A stretch of DNA of 64,000 nucleotides from Talinum fruticosum. Its lineage: Eukaryota > Streptophyta > Magnoliopsida > Caryophyllales > Talinaceae. The position numbers and the translations under genes are program-made. Below the pieces are notes generated by a model. That model did not search any database. It was given only the letters and a program-made list of their open reading frames with translations, and was not told the DNA's origin. Location of the stretch: positions 186,001-250,000 of the forward strand of contig JAITYX010000053.1 in NCBI GenBank assembly GCA_021018815.1. Reading direction: 5' to 3'. Positions 12,300-25,100 of the stretch are shown piece after piece; position 1 is the stretch's first letter; each line of letters starts with the position of its first letter.

Positions 12300-13270
12300 T
12301 TCCTACAATTTGCATTTAGTATGAATATCAAACTTTATCAAATGAATGTTAAATGTGTATTCTTAAATGGTTATATTCAAGAATAAGTTTATGTCGAGCA
12401 ACCCCTAGATTTGAAAATCCTCATTTCCAAACCATGTTTTCAAGGTACAAAAAGTGCTTTATGGTTTGAAACAAGCTTCTAGAGCTTGGTGTGAAAGATT
12501 TAGTAGTTTCTTGCTTGAAAATGGTTTTAAAGGAGGTTTGATTTACAAAACCTTATTTACAAAAATAACGAGAAAGATTTCATTATCATTCACATCTATG
12601 TTGATAATATTGTTTTTGATGCTACTAATGGAACTCTTTGTCAAAAATTTTCTGAGTTAACGAGGTAGGAATTTCAAATAAGCATGATGAGAAAACTAAA
12701 TTTCTTCCTTGGATTACAAATCAAACAAGAAAATGATGGAATTTATGTTCATTAGTCGAAGTACGCGAAGGAATTACTCAAGAAATACAAGTTTTAAGAT
12801 GTTAAGCCAACAACAACTCCTATAGAAAACAACACAAAACTGGACTCGGATAAGAAGGGTACATTAGAAGATCAGAAAATCTACAGAGGTATGATTGGAT
12901 CTCTACTTTACTTAACTTCTAGTAGGCCGGATATTATGTTTAGTGCCTGTCTTTGCACAAGATTTCAAGCTAATTTAAAATAATCTTATTTCACTACGGT
13001 GAAGAGTATTTTTATATATTTTGTAGGAACTTAGCCCTATGTCTCTTGTATTCCAATGACTCAAGTTTGACCCTCAGTGGCTACTCGGATGCTAACTATG
13101 CTGGATATAAGGTTGACAAGAACAATACATCTAGAGCATGCCAATTTCTTGGACAATCCTTAATCTTCTAGCACTTAAAGAAGTAGAACTTAGTTGCCTT
13201 ATCAACATATGAGGTCGAGTACTTAGCAATACGCGCTTGTTGTGCTTAGTTGCTATGGATTAAACAACAT
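12300..13270 (+). pseudogene. Copia reverse transcriptase / RNase H remnant
   Basis: A second Ty1-copia remnant of the same family as 1-1005. Its first 450 bases repeat the RT segment at about 570-1005 in diverged form, including YGLKQASRAW. The catalytic box reads YVDNIVF, with the second aspartate replaced by asparagine. Past the point where the first remnant ends it continues with KPTTTPIENNTKLD, MIGSLLYLTSSRPDIMF (about 12892-12940) and a diverged RNase H region to about 13270. Many stops and shifts are present. It is not simply the other half of the first remnant, because the two overlap. Confidence 0.82.
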
Positions 13271-14040
13271 TTGAAGGATTTAGGACTGAGCTTCTTAGTA
13301 ATATCTATTAAATTCATGAAACTAAACCCTTCGTTGGTTATTAAGTTGTTTGTGAGCACTCGGACAACTAACTAAGTCGAATTAGTTGAACTTAAATAGA
13401 CATTCAAATATCCGAGGTCATCTCTAATTAATAAAGAATCTTAAATAAAGTTTTTACAAACTCTCTCTCCCTTTCCCATATATTCTAATCGTTAAACTAG
13501 CCATTGGGAAATGCCGACTCATCAAGGCGTTGGATTGTAGATATTGGAAAACTAGCCGTTGCACTCGCTATGAAACTCAACTTTGTTTTTCTTTTCATTG
13601 AGAGTGTTTTTCTTTAAACACATCTCATTTTCACTCGTTACACACTTTGCTCTCTCATTCTTAAACACTATTCCCAACTCGGTCGTTACTTAAAGCTAAC
13701 TCAAAACTCAGTCTTTCTCACTCAAATTTCTTAACTTCACTTTTTCAAACTCGAGTTTTCACTCTCTTTTCTCAGTCTTGGATTCATTCTCTTTTACTCC
13801 TACTTCTACTCTTTTCTCTCTTTTCTCTTCTCAAAGTCCAAATGACGAAAGGAAATCAAGAGGTTGAGGTGGCTTTGGCCACCAAGAAAAAGCCTAGAAC
13901 CTCTTCTCAGCTTGTCACTTGTACTTCTAAGCCTTAGGTTCCTCACAAAGAGGCCTCCGAACCCAAGGCTGGATCATCCCTGAAACCGGGTGAATCTAAA
14001 TCTCCTCTTGTCGCCCAACACTATTGTCCGGATAACAAAT
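13271..14040 (+). other. Copia 3' tail with a short lysine-rich open frame
   Basis: Sequence after the RNase H remnant: pyrimidine-rich stretches at 13600-13840, then an ATG at 13842 starting MTKGNQEVEVALATKKKPR, broken by a stop near 13936. SIRE-type copia elements carry an extra open frame downstream of pol, and this could be the start of one. It could equally be the leader of an adjacent element. No LTR boundary is visible. Confidence 0.3.
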
Positions 14041-15900
14041 TATTTCTAACCATAAAAATTTTGTGGGTTCACAAACTCCATAAAACAAAATTCATTGGCC
14101 TTCTTTGTTTCTCTACTACATCAACCTAGATCTACTCATTAAATTATACCAAAATTCATTCGAATTTCCCAATCACAACCACTCGTATTTTAGAAGAAAT
14201 CCATCACATGTATAAAACAATAGGCATTTGCAAATTAACCACATAAAGATATGCTTGGAATTGGCAAGCAATGGTACTGGGTAACACTAGTGTCATTTGT
14301 GCTTACCAAAAATGATCGCATTACTAATCATGCATCAATAAAGAAGCATATTATAGGAGAAATACTTTCATTTCCTACAGGACAAAAATTCATTGTTAAT
14401 TGGCCACTAAGTTCATGAACAATTATGCTTGCTTTTATAGTAGTATTGTGGGCCAAAACCAAGGATACTATACTGAGAATCAATGTGACAGTATGAATTG
14501 AAAGGAGAAGGCAAGAAGTAGAAGATCTCAAACCAAGGAGAAAAGGATACTATAATTTCGTGTACATCTAATCACATCAACGTAAACTTTGAATCCCCCA
14601 CTCCTACTCAAGTCGAGCAAAATCAGTAGAATTATGAGGCTAAAGAGGCAATAAGCCCAAAATAGGAATAACAAAGATATAATAGCAAGTACGTGGCACC
14701 TAAGACGCAATTATCTTTTGAGCACAATATAAAATATAAATCAACCATCTCGACCTCCAACTTAAATAAATTATAAGTCAAATTATAATGTAATGGCATA
14801 TCAAGTAGTGAGTAAACAAAGCGGGAAAATCATTTAAGGTTACCCCAAAAATATATTTCGATAATCAATTAAGTAATAAAAACTAATTCAATGAACTCAA
14901 ATTTAGTCCGCATAGACTACAACCAATTGCAAGTATACACACAAAACACAACACATATGAAATTCTTCTTTCCATATACTTTCTTGTTTTCGGATAATTC
15001 TTTCTATAATACCCAAATTTATGCCCCAAGCAAAATAAAAGTATTCACACATTTTAAGAAAAAAAAGGACAAATCCAAGAATGGAATTGAAATTGGGGTT
15101 TAACGAACGTAAAGAACAATAACCCCTGTCCGAAGCAAAATTGAACCCAAGCTTCAAAACTTAGATAAAAAAAGGACATAACTAATCTAAATACCACATT
15201 ATCATATCGTGTTTCCAAGCTTACCTCTAAACAAGATGAATGCGAACAAACCCAAAATTAGAACTTCACATAAATCTAAAATTAAACAAAACCAATGAAG
15301 GGTTTGCAATAATACCTCTTATAGTCGAATTATTAGGTTGCGTTGACAGGTGATGGTGTATGGAGGCTCGGTGGCGGTTATGGTGCACGAGTGCGCGAGC
15401 AATTGAAAGAGCGATAGTTACTGAATTGAAGCAACCAACGATTGGGAGGGTGACGGTGATGGTGGGTGATGCCTCCGGTGGAGGGTGAGCGAGTGAAAGG
15501 TTGGTAGTCATGGTGCTTGAGGGAGTGAAATGAAAATACGGAGATAGTAAAAGAAAGTGTGAGCGTTCGTGAGGGTGTTTAGAAGGAAATGTGTTTTCTT
15601 AATAAAATATAAAAATATAAATTTAACAATAGGTAATGAGATGAAATCAAGAAAAAAATCAATAATTGTGATTTAATGTAACTATGATAGTTGAAAGTTT
15701 CAACTATAAAAAAATTACCCTTAATTTTGAAAAAGGACAAACTTTTAAAAACATGCCAATATGTTCTAAATTTCTTTTCATTTTCTGGAGTCAATGCCAA
15801 TGGTCAATTCCTTACAATGAAGGCAATTCAACCGAGCAAGCTTGAAACTTTTTCGACAATGGTAAACCTCCACACCAATAATAATAAAATTAAAGAAAGG
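14041..15900. other. Intergenic, no gene recognised
   Basis: AT-rich DNA apart from a G-rich stretch at 15340-15520. Short open frames on both strands show no family resemblance, no codon-like bias and no transposon termini that I can see. Confidence 0.4.
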
Positions 15901-15904
15901 AAAA

Positions 15905-16187
15905 AGTTATGACGAGCAATTTCTGACGTGGCAAGTAATGATTGGCTAATTTAACCAGCTCCCAACTGCAATTGGGACGAAAATTAACGCGGTATCATCG
16001 TTAGATGGTTTATTCGCGTAGTTTCTATTCACATACCACCAACACACAAACCGGAAGAAATCGTATTCCAATCCGATGCGCGCGAAAACCGCCTTCTTCC
16101 TCTCTCCATCTCTCTCTCATCAGGTGATGATAATCTTTCCACTGCGTTGGTGAGAGAATTTCGATTCTGCCAATTTGAGCTTCAGAA
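15905..16187 (+). promoter_or_regulatory. Probable promoter and 5' leader of the dolichol kinase gene
   Basis: Lies directly upstream of the start codon at 16188. It contains ACGTGGC (15926-15932), which matches the core of G-box/ABRE elements, and ATTGGCT (15941-15947), an inverted CCAAT-type box. A CTCTCC/TCTCTC-rich stretch at about 16098-16118 is typical of plant 5' leaders. No clear TATA box is seen, which is common for housekeeping genes. Function is inferred from position and motif content only. Confidence 0.4.
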
Positions 16188-19100
16188 ATGGTGTCAATGG
16201 CTTCCTCGCTGTTGAATGGCGAGAGAGCCGTCGTGCTGCTCCTTCTCTTTCGCGTCCTATTCTCCGCCGCTTTCTCTCTTCTTCTTCTCGAATCTGTCGC
16301 CCTTTCTCTCCTCGCTCTCCTCGCCCTTTTTGTCGAGATCTCCGTCGAATGTTCCACTTCTCCCCGTAAATTCAGCACCAGGTAATTTAATTTTGCTGGT
16401 TAATTGGCTCTTATGCATGTGTTTGCACGATTTTTAATCTCAATTGTGGTCGAGGATTGCTGAATTCTGAATCAAGCTGGATTGAGTGGGTGTTTCTTTT
16501 TCGGATTAGGTGAGGGTGTATAATTTTGTGAATTGCTTGCAACTGATTTGGGATTTTAGGGCTTTTCAATAATTGATATTAAGAGGTGAGTGGCATGAAT
16601 TGGGTTGTCAATTTTTACTCTGCTCTTTTATGGTTCATTCTTAGGCCGGGTGCCTCATCAGGCATACTGCTGGGAGCTGTTACTTTGCCTGTTGTTATGC
16701 TCTCTAAGTTGATACAACTCTCTAGAGGATTGCCATTGGAAGAAGTTTCCCTTGCAGGTACAGAATTCCAAAGCTTTTACCCTTTTGGTTAATTAAGTTC
16801 CTAAATCCTCTATATGCTGGTATTTGCGAGTTCTGCAAAACTGCGATTCATGATCTGCTAGTGTTATCCATTTGACATTAAATTCAAAAACTAGAATGCT
16901 TCCTGGTATTTCAGTACGAATTGCTTAATAGTGATTGTGCACTGAATACAGCGGAAGGTAATTGATATAGATCAAGACTTCTACACCAAAAATGCTTTAG
17001 ATGCTAGCAACTCAATTTGAAAATAATGATGATACTGTAATTTTTTCCGGTAAATATCTTACGTAATTAGCTGGCTAGCTTAGAAAGAAAGGTGAGAATA
17101 AGAGAAGTGAATTATCCTGAAGTTCCAGTTTCCACAAGATTATCTTATTAAGATATTATCCCAAACTTTAAAACAATACATGACATTAAATTGTAATAGA
17201 ATATAATCAAACAACAGTAATTCCATAAAGGCCACTTTCTAGTTTACTTAGCTGTTGTGTATGGAGGGAAACTCGCCCATGCATTTAAATTGTGAACTGT
17301 GGCAAAAGATAGACCACGATTGGCCATGAACCATAAATTTAGTGGTGAAAACTTTGTTATGCATTGAGCTAGGTGGAATAATAGAAATTATGTAGGCTGC
17401 ACTTTTGTTAGCTTTCAGAAAATTATAATATCAGTAGCTCCGATAACTCTTATCGTCTAATACTGTTGGCACTGTTGCCATATTGGGCCCTGAATTATTA
17501 ATATTTCTGAAAACATGAATGGCTTGCGCCATTGTGTCATTAAAGAGCTTGTTTCTATTAGCAGAGTGGTTCCCTCTCTACTTATCTGCTTAATCCAGAA
17601 ATGACCAGTGCACTTGCAATTAAGTGCTTGAATCCAAGTTATCCTACTATATCATAGAAAACCAAATTAAATTCTTGGCAAGATGAACCTTTTTCCTTCA
17701 TAAAAAATATGTGAGTTCCTATGTGTCCATGTGCTCTATCAAATAATTATTGGCACTAGCTTCCAAACTTCAGAGGCCTAACCCTTCTTAATCCATCCTT
17801 TCATAATCTGGAATGGATCTTTGACAGTACTTTAACCCTACTTATTCCGATAAAGATGATGAGAGATGTCCAATTATATACGACTGTGGACGATGAATAG
17901 GTAGGTGTTTGGTTATATCGTCCTTGTCTAGTGAAAAATAAACCACTAATTTAAGTTTCGTTGTTTTAAATGTTTAAGCATATCTTTGATGTATCTTTCT
18001 ATTCGAAGATAAAAAGCAGTTTTTTAATTTTTTAAATTTTTTATCCCTGTGCCTTTGCGTGTGTGCGCGCTGCGCATGCAAATGTGTGTGTGTGTGTGTT
18101 GGGGGGGATGTTTCTTTAAACTTTCTGGTAGCCTTGACAGAGAAATGGGAAGTTAGTGTAGTCAGATTAAGGAAAATTTTCGAATAGAGAAGGCTCCTCT
18201 GTGTCGTAAAGGCAAAGATATGTAATCATTAGCTAAGCTTTGGGTAAAACATGCATCTTGGAAGGTAATGCTATCAGCCTTTAAATACCTTCCTCTTCTA
18301 TTGTTGTCTTTTAATTAGTGGAAAAGGTAAGGAAGACAATGGGGTATAATTGGATACCAGGCAAGAGTTTCATTGCTTGTTTGATGGGGCTAATTTGAAG
18401 GAGTGGGGAAAAGATCATTTTCTTATAATTCATGTCAGTAGTCAATCTTAGTCGTTGACAGAAAAGCAATTTATGGTTGGACAGTAGAGGTTGTGGTTAA
18501 CCTGGAAATTTTGAAGGTGAACAGTCCTGCAGGCAGTTTTGAGGGAGCTTTCCTGTTTTCCTTCAGGAAATCAATTGTATTCCTGTTTACTGATTGCTGA
18601 TTACATTCAATAGTAGTTTTGCATATCTTGGGCCAAAGTTAAAAGTGTTATGTCACATGCAGAATTTCAATGTCAGAAGTTGCTATATTGGGCAACATAC
18701 ATGAGCTGTTTCAGTGTGCTTTTGTTCCTTGGCCTGGAAATTTGGTATTCAAGCAGCAGCAAGATTTTGATAAGGTTCAGCTTGATGAACGCAGCATTGT
18801 ATGCAATTTTGTACTTGATGTTTGCGCTAGGTGGCCTTGCTTCTAATTATGGTATGTTTGAAATTTAGTAAAAAATTGGTTTTTCTTAGAAAAATGGAAG
18901 GTTTAAGCTGTCTGTAAATCTTAGCCTTTTTGTATATTTTACCATATGTTGCTTAAGGTTGGACAATGACTTGTTCTTCTTTATATATCTAAGGAGTGCC
19001 CTTGGCGATGATATTATTGTGGATTTTGGGTCATGGAGTAGCTGCAGTGATATTGATCCAGCACATTCTTCACACTTTTCCATCATGTGCCTCCATTGGT

Positions 19101-22100
19101 ATGTAGCTCCCTTCTTCTAGCGCTGCCCTTGAGTACTGTTGAATCAAAGAAAAGATTGGCTTCTGACCGAACTAAATAACTGATTCTTGTGAAGTCCCAG
19201 ACATTATATAGCTGTGGGTGGAGCTTTCTGAATAAATGCTAAGTGGGTTGGCCACAATTCACTTGCAATTGGACACATTGAGTTCAGTTGTGGTGTGTTC
19301 TGACTCTGGGATAAAATTGATGGACACATTGATTGAGTCTACTGTATTTGTCGAGCTAGTTACATCACGTCATCGTGTTGAATATATGGCATGGATTTTT
19401 GCTGTATTTATTTTTCTCTGTATTGCTTACAGCCTTGGACACAAATGTTTTGGTTTATTCTTTTCAGCTGTTGTGAATTATCTGCTGTAAAGGTACTGTT
19501 CATGGCGGGCTAGATGTTGTATGTCTTGAATCAACCGCAGGATAGGGATGTATGTCATTATAGACTCTGAGCCTATGGTACTTGACATTTGCTTTTTTCC
19601 CTTGTATGTTAGTATAACCTAGCCATACCAGTTTATCTTACATGTACCTTTAATACATACTGGTGAATACTATTTAAAGTTTGAACTTCTTTGCGTATCA
19701 CATTGAACAGTTAAACTTATCATGCTGATGGTCTTGTGTTGATCTTTTTTTATGGGTCTTCTAACAATTGGTGGTGTTGCAGTCAATAAACTTCATTGGC
19801 GATAAATTGAATATTGTCTTGCTGAGATTGATTAGAATCAGTATTCTCATTTATGGAATTATCTAAATAGTATGTTTTGTTACTCAGTGGGACTTACTTT
19901 GGGAAGTGGGGGCCGGTCCCCAGCTGTTGACCCAACATGTAAAGATGCATACTCCAAGAAATGCGGATTCTATTAGTGGCTTGCGTCTTTTGTAAACTAG
20001 GCACATGCTGAGTCAATTGTTAAAATAAATAAATAAACAAAAATGAAGTTGACTCCAATTTTCCTTTTTGCTGTGTGCCTCTCCACCAATTGAACTGTTC
20101 TTGTACAACTGGAATTAACTTTCTTAGATCATCTTTCTTTTTTGTCTTTCTTGTCTACGTAGATCTGTGATATGTTTCTATGTTGTCTTTTAAATAAAAA
20201 GAGTTGTTGAAAATGTAATTTAAATAGTTTTACTTTATAAAATTAATATCATAAAATTTAATGGTACAAATTTCCTTAATATAAAAATTGTTTTTTCTTT
20301 TTACATCACTAAGAATTCTTTCTACACACCCCTGTCCCCCTCCCGAAAAAAAAATTGAAAGAAAAGAAGCGCTCCAATTTCTTCCACCATCATTGCTTGC
20401 CAACTAAAAAGTTATTGCTTTTCTTGACTGGGTGCCTTGCTATGACTGTATTGATGAGATTATTTAGGATGCTATCTATTCTTTCTTCCTTGGTAAAGGA
20501 AAAATTCATGGTTTCATGATGGTAGTGAGTAGTCTCTTAGCTCTGGTATAGTGTTGGGAATGAAAAACCTTATTTTGAACTTTTAAGATTTCTTGCTATG
20601 TCTGTGTAAAGTTTGTGCTTACAGAAGTTCCTCGTTTCACTGTTATGAAATGTTGTGGTCATTACAAATGTCCGTTTATGCCTTAAAATTAAGATGGCTA
20701 GAGTTTGTGGAATTTAGAAGTCATTTATGCAAGGACAAAATCAGCAATTTAACCAGGTTTGTGATGCACCTCCTAATGAATCGAAGAACTATGCAAGTTT
20801 TTTTTCTTTTATTTTAAAACAGATATTACATTTGCAATTGGACTTTCCATTATGGTCATGTCAGGGGAATATGTAAATTGTGTCCAAAATCGTAACCGAA
20901 CAATCCTTTCAAAAGGTGTACATGCCTTGTATTCATTATTGACTATATTCTTCTAATATCAGAATGTCAATTGCTTTCTATTATTATGCCTACTGGAAGT
21001 GGGGCTTTGGTCAATCAGTAGTTTGATGTGTTTCTGGGCCTCTGGTGAATTACCAACATGAAAAGAATGTACGTAATGTATTTCTTTCTCTTCCCATAAC
21101 CACTGTGAACTTTTTATGTTGTAGGAGAAGCGCTTCTGGTGACTGCTGGTCTTACTACATATTTTGGAGATATTTTTAGGTCTATGTTGCTCAAGGTTTC
21201 TACATAACACCCTTGCTTACCGGAAAGTATTTGACAAATTACACTACATGTGTAGTAAATGCAATTGTTTTTTTTTTGCCCCCTTTTCCCATCAGATAGC
21301 ACAATGCTTGATATCGTCAGACATAGTTAATATGCAATTCAGCATTAAAAGAAGTGAGATTAGCACCATTATTCAGGTATGCTAATTTCTGTCTTCTTTT
21401 CATCTGTCAGTTAACTGAATCGAGAGTATAAATTGATGATGGAGTCATTGTCACTTATGTGGAAAATGATATATCTTTCACCATTTGTTGCAGTGTTATC
21501 TGCTTGGCCTTCTCCTGTTGCCACTGCTTTTCAAATTTTCTATTCAAATTGTGGATCGCTTCACTAGTCCAAGTTCTCATATTTCACGGAGTTGCAATGA
21601 CATTCGTAGATCTTTCCTTTTCTTCACATTGCTGATGATTGGTTCGACTGCAGTCATTCCATTTTGGGTGAAATATGTCCAGGATTTCCAAGTGCATCCT
21701 CTATGGTGGTATAAATGCATTCTAATCTCTTACATTCATATATGTCATGTTACATTTTTCATGTTATTTTCTTCATGGTTTCTGAACTACAGAGTAAATT
21801 TTTTTTTTACTTTGATTTGTTTTTCCCACGTTGAATATAGTGGTTTCTTTTGATGTTTGATGAAGATTAGGGTATAAGAAGAGGAAGAAGATGGAATAGG
21901 GAATAAAAGTATGACTACAACTCCATTGGTTTAGGGAATAAAAGTATGACTACAACTCCATTGGTTGGATAACCCTTTTTATTCTTATCTATAACTTTTC
22001 GTTTGATGGCCTTGCTGAAAGGAGAGGAAAGGGTGAAATTAAGGTGCAGTTTTGCCATCTATTGATCTTGTTTGGTGGCTTTGTTTCTTCGTTGATCAAC

Positions 22101-25100
22101 ACCCCTCCCCCAAAAAAAAAAAAAAACTGGATTAATCAGATACAATAACCTTGAGATCAGAACACAGAGTGATGATCTATTAGAAATTCCTGAAAACAAT
22201 GATGATATCCAAAATTTTCAATGGCCCCTCTGACAACATCAAGCTGCTTCTTTATTATTATTTCTCATATCAAGGTTAATTTGGCTCATATGTGTGGTGA
22301 TAATATTGGTTGGGCCAATTCTTTGCTTCTCCTTAAAAGTGGCGAGATTGGTTCATTGTTATGGAGGTATCTTTGACCTCTTATCCTTGACCTTTGGGTT
22401 GCTGGGTTCTGTTTTTACTGTGAATGACATGGCTGTACAAATATTAACCATCCCAACCATTCTAATGACCAATATGTCACTGCTATGTGATAATTTGTGA
22501 CTGGCAGTAATATGATCACCACCAGAGGTTATAGTACTATGAATTTTGGAAATGACTTGTTTGCTCAGAAGGAGCTTTGATCAACTTGGTGATCTGCCGT
22601 GCAGTTTTTTATTCATTTCAGTATTATTAAACTTAATGAAAATGAAAATTTTTCAGTTAAGTGAAATAGAATGGTGTCTTTTGGTACGACACTCATTATA
22701 GTGAACATAGTGAGCTCAATAATAAGTTAATAACAAGTAGTTTGTGGCTACTGCAGTGCTTCGAGTAGGAGGAGTTTCCTTATAAGTAAATTGGAGTAGC
22801 TTCTCTATGTTTAATATTAAAGAATTTTCTGCCTAATTGTGTCCTTAAGGGGATAACTTCTGCTTTTGATGTCAAAGATGCTCTCGGTATGCTGGAAACA
22901 TTGAAGAAAATTTCAATCATATGCAACACTCCATCTATGCTTAAAATCAATCTGGGAGCAATAAAATGGCCCTTTTGCATTATTGCACTCTTGTCAGCCT
23001 GGAGGATTGCTGGTTAGGGTTGCCTATGCTTGAGCCTGTGGAAGATTGGTGCTGCAACTTGGTGCTACATGTGATCATTGATGCTAAAAATGCCAGTATA
23101 TACTTTCACACGTTTTAACTTTCACATATTTTGTGAACAGGGTACTGACATTTGTGTTCTCTGAACCACTGAAGAGGCTGACATTGTGTGTCTACTGGGT
23201 CTGTGTCATTGCTGTTTCAGTTCATTGGTTCTACAGTATTTCTAAGAGTAGTACGGTTGAAAGGATCCTTCTGCGGAAATATTATCATCTTATGGCTGTC
23301 TCCATGTTTGTCCCTGCTCTTATTCTTCAGGTGGGTTTGCTTCTGTGTGTCTAATGCCCTTGATTCGTGTCCTTTGATTTTGATATATTACCCTCTTCTT
23401 ATGTCGTTTGCGATCTCACTTCTATTTGTACTTTTTTTTTGTTGTCTTCTTTCTTTCTTTCTTTCTTTTTTCCAGCCCACATTTCTTAATCTTGCACTTG
23501 GTGCTGCTTTAGCAGCGTTCTTAGTCTTGGAAATTACTCGGGTAAGTCCAAATACAAACACCCCGTTCCAATGTTTCTATTCGTCTTCTTTTACTGCCTT
23601 TTTCTTTTTTTTTCTATTTAAATGTCAAATTACCCAGTTTGCCCTCCCCTGTGTGCAAGCAACTGCATTGTGAAATTGCCCAAAGAATGTTAGTTATCTG
23701 CACCTTGTGTTTCCTACAGTGAGAGATGCGATTAATTTGGATTTTGGATTTAGAGAAATGCAACTTTCCAAATTGTTGCTCTCTGTGGAAACTCTAATGT
23801 CTTCGGAGATGAAAATGAAATTAGTCTTAATCTGCAAAATTTTCCCTTTTTTGGGGGTTGGGGGGGTGCTGAACCTGATCAGGCCTCAACTCCAAGAGAT
23901 AATACAAGAAATTTTGTGGGATTTGTGGAAGAACACCAAACAACAAGAACATAAGAACAAAGAAGATATGACTTGATCTAAAGGCTAACCTACCAATCAA
24001 GCTTAACACCTCACCAATGAGATGAATTAAGGCTTGGCCACCATCAACTCACATAAAGAAGTCACTCAAGCTCACCACCACTCAAGGATAAAGAGAATAA
24101 AATTTTATAGAGAAATAACAAGCATAAAGCTTCCTTCCATTTCAAAATGCAGATTTCCTTGTTTACATTGCATTACAATAAGTTCTCTAGCATTCCTGGT
24201 TCTGTCTCTCTCTAAGGTTCATTCGACCAATAGGATTAGGAGTACAATAGATTCTGACAAATGAGGTTAGAGCTTACAAATACTCCTAATTGGGACCACT
24301 ACATGAGCTGAAAAATTCCAGAACTTGTCTCTCTCTTGGAGCCTTCTCGAACCAATTCTCTTGAGTGAATTTTCTGGATATTTTCAAGGGAAAATTAGTT
24401 TAGGATGTCCACTAATTACCTAAAAAGACTGGCCACCAAATCAACCATTAGGTGACCTTTTGAAGCCCTCAGTTATTATGCAGCATCATCAGACCTGCAG
24501 TGATCTTTGCTTGGGTTTTGCCTCATAACTTAAATATACTTGGAATCTGGAAGTGACCCATAGCTTGTTGGAAAGTAGACATCCAGTGTTCATAAAAATT
24601 GGAGCCCATTTACATGCTCAAAACCGAGCTAGAAGTTGAAGCTAAATTCTGGCCAAAAAAACTCAGAAAGGAAATTGGAAGTGGCATTGGAGAAATCGCT
24701 AAAGCTCGTTATTTATGGCTACTAATTGCCTTGTTACCCAATCCTAGGCTTGCTTAGGACCCTTCAATGACCCAAAATCATTAAGCTTCTTGGAGGATTA
24801 ACTCCGAGAACACCATTCTCAAAAGTTTTTCCGTGGGTGATGCTTGAATCTTGCTCTTGGTTTTGATGAGCTTCGACATTGAGGCACTTTGCTCCTAATA
24901 GGGCCTGGGGGAGGGGGGCTGTGCCAAAGTTGATCAGGGCACTCATTTGCTAATTGTTTGAAGTACTTGAGAGCTCAAAGTCGACTTTCTAGCATATCCC
25001 CATTCCCAACTCTAGTGGAGCCTATTTCACCATGTGCTACTAGATGGGGAAGGCAACTATCACACTTTAGTCTGTAGTTCAAGCAAATGTGATCTCCATA

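Noticed and set aside
16216..16437. Alternative forward open frames over exon 1
   Set aside because: Out-of-frame readings of the leucine-rich first exon that run into intron 1; only the 16188 frame joins exon 2 in phase.
23188..23673. 161-residue open frame
   Set aside because: It is a shifted-frame reading across exon 8, intron 8 and exon 9 of the dolichol kinase gene.
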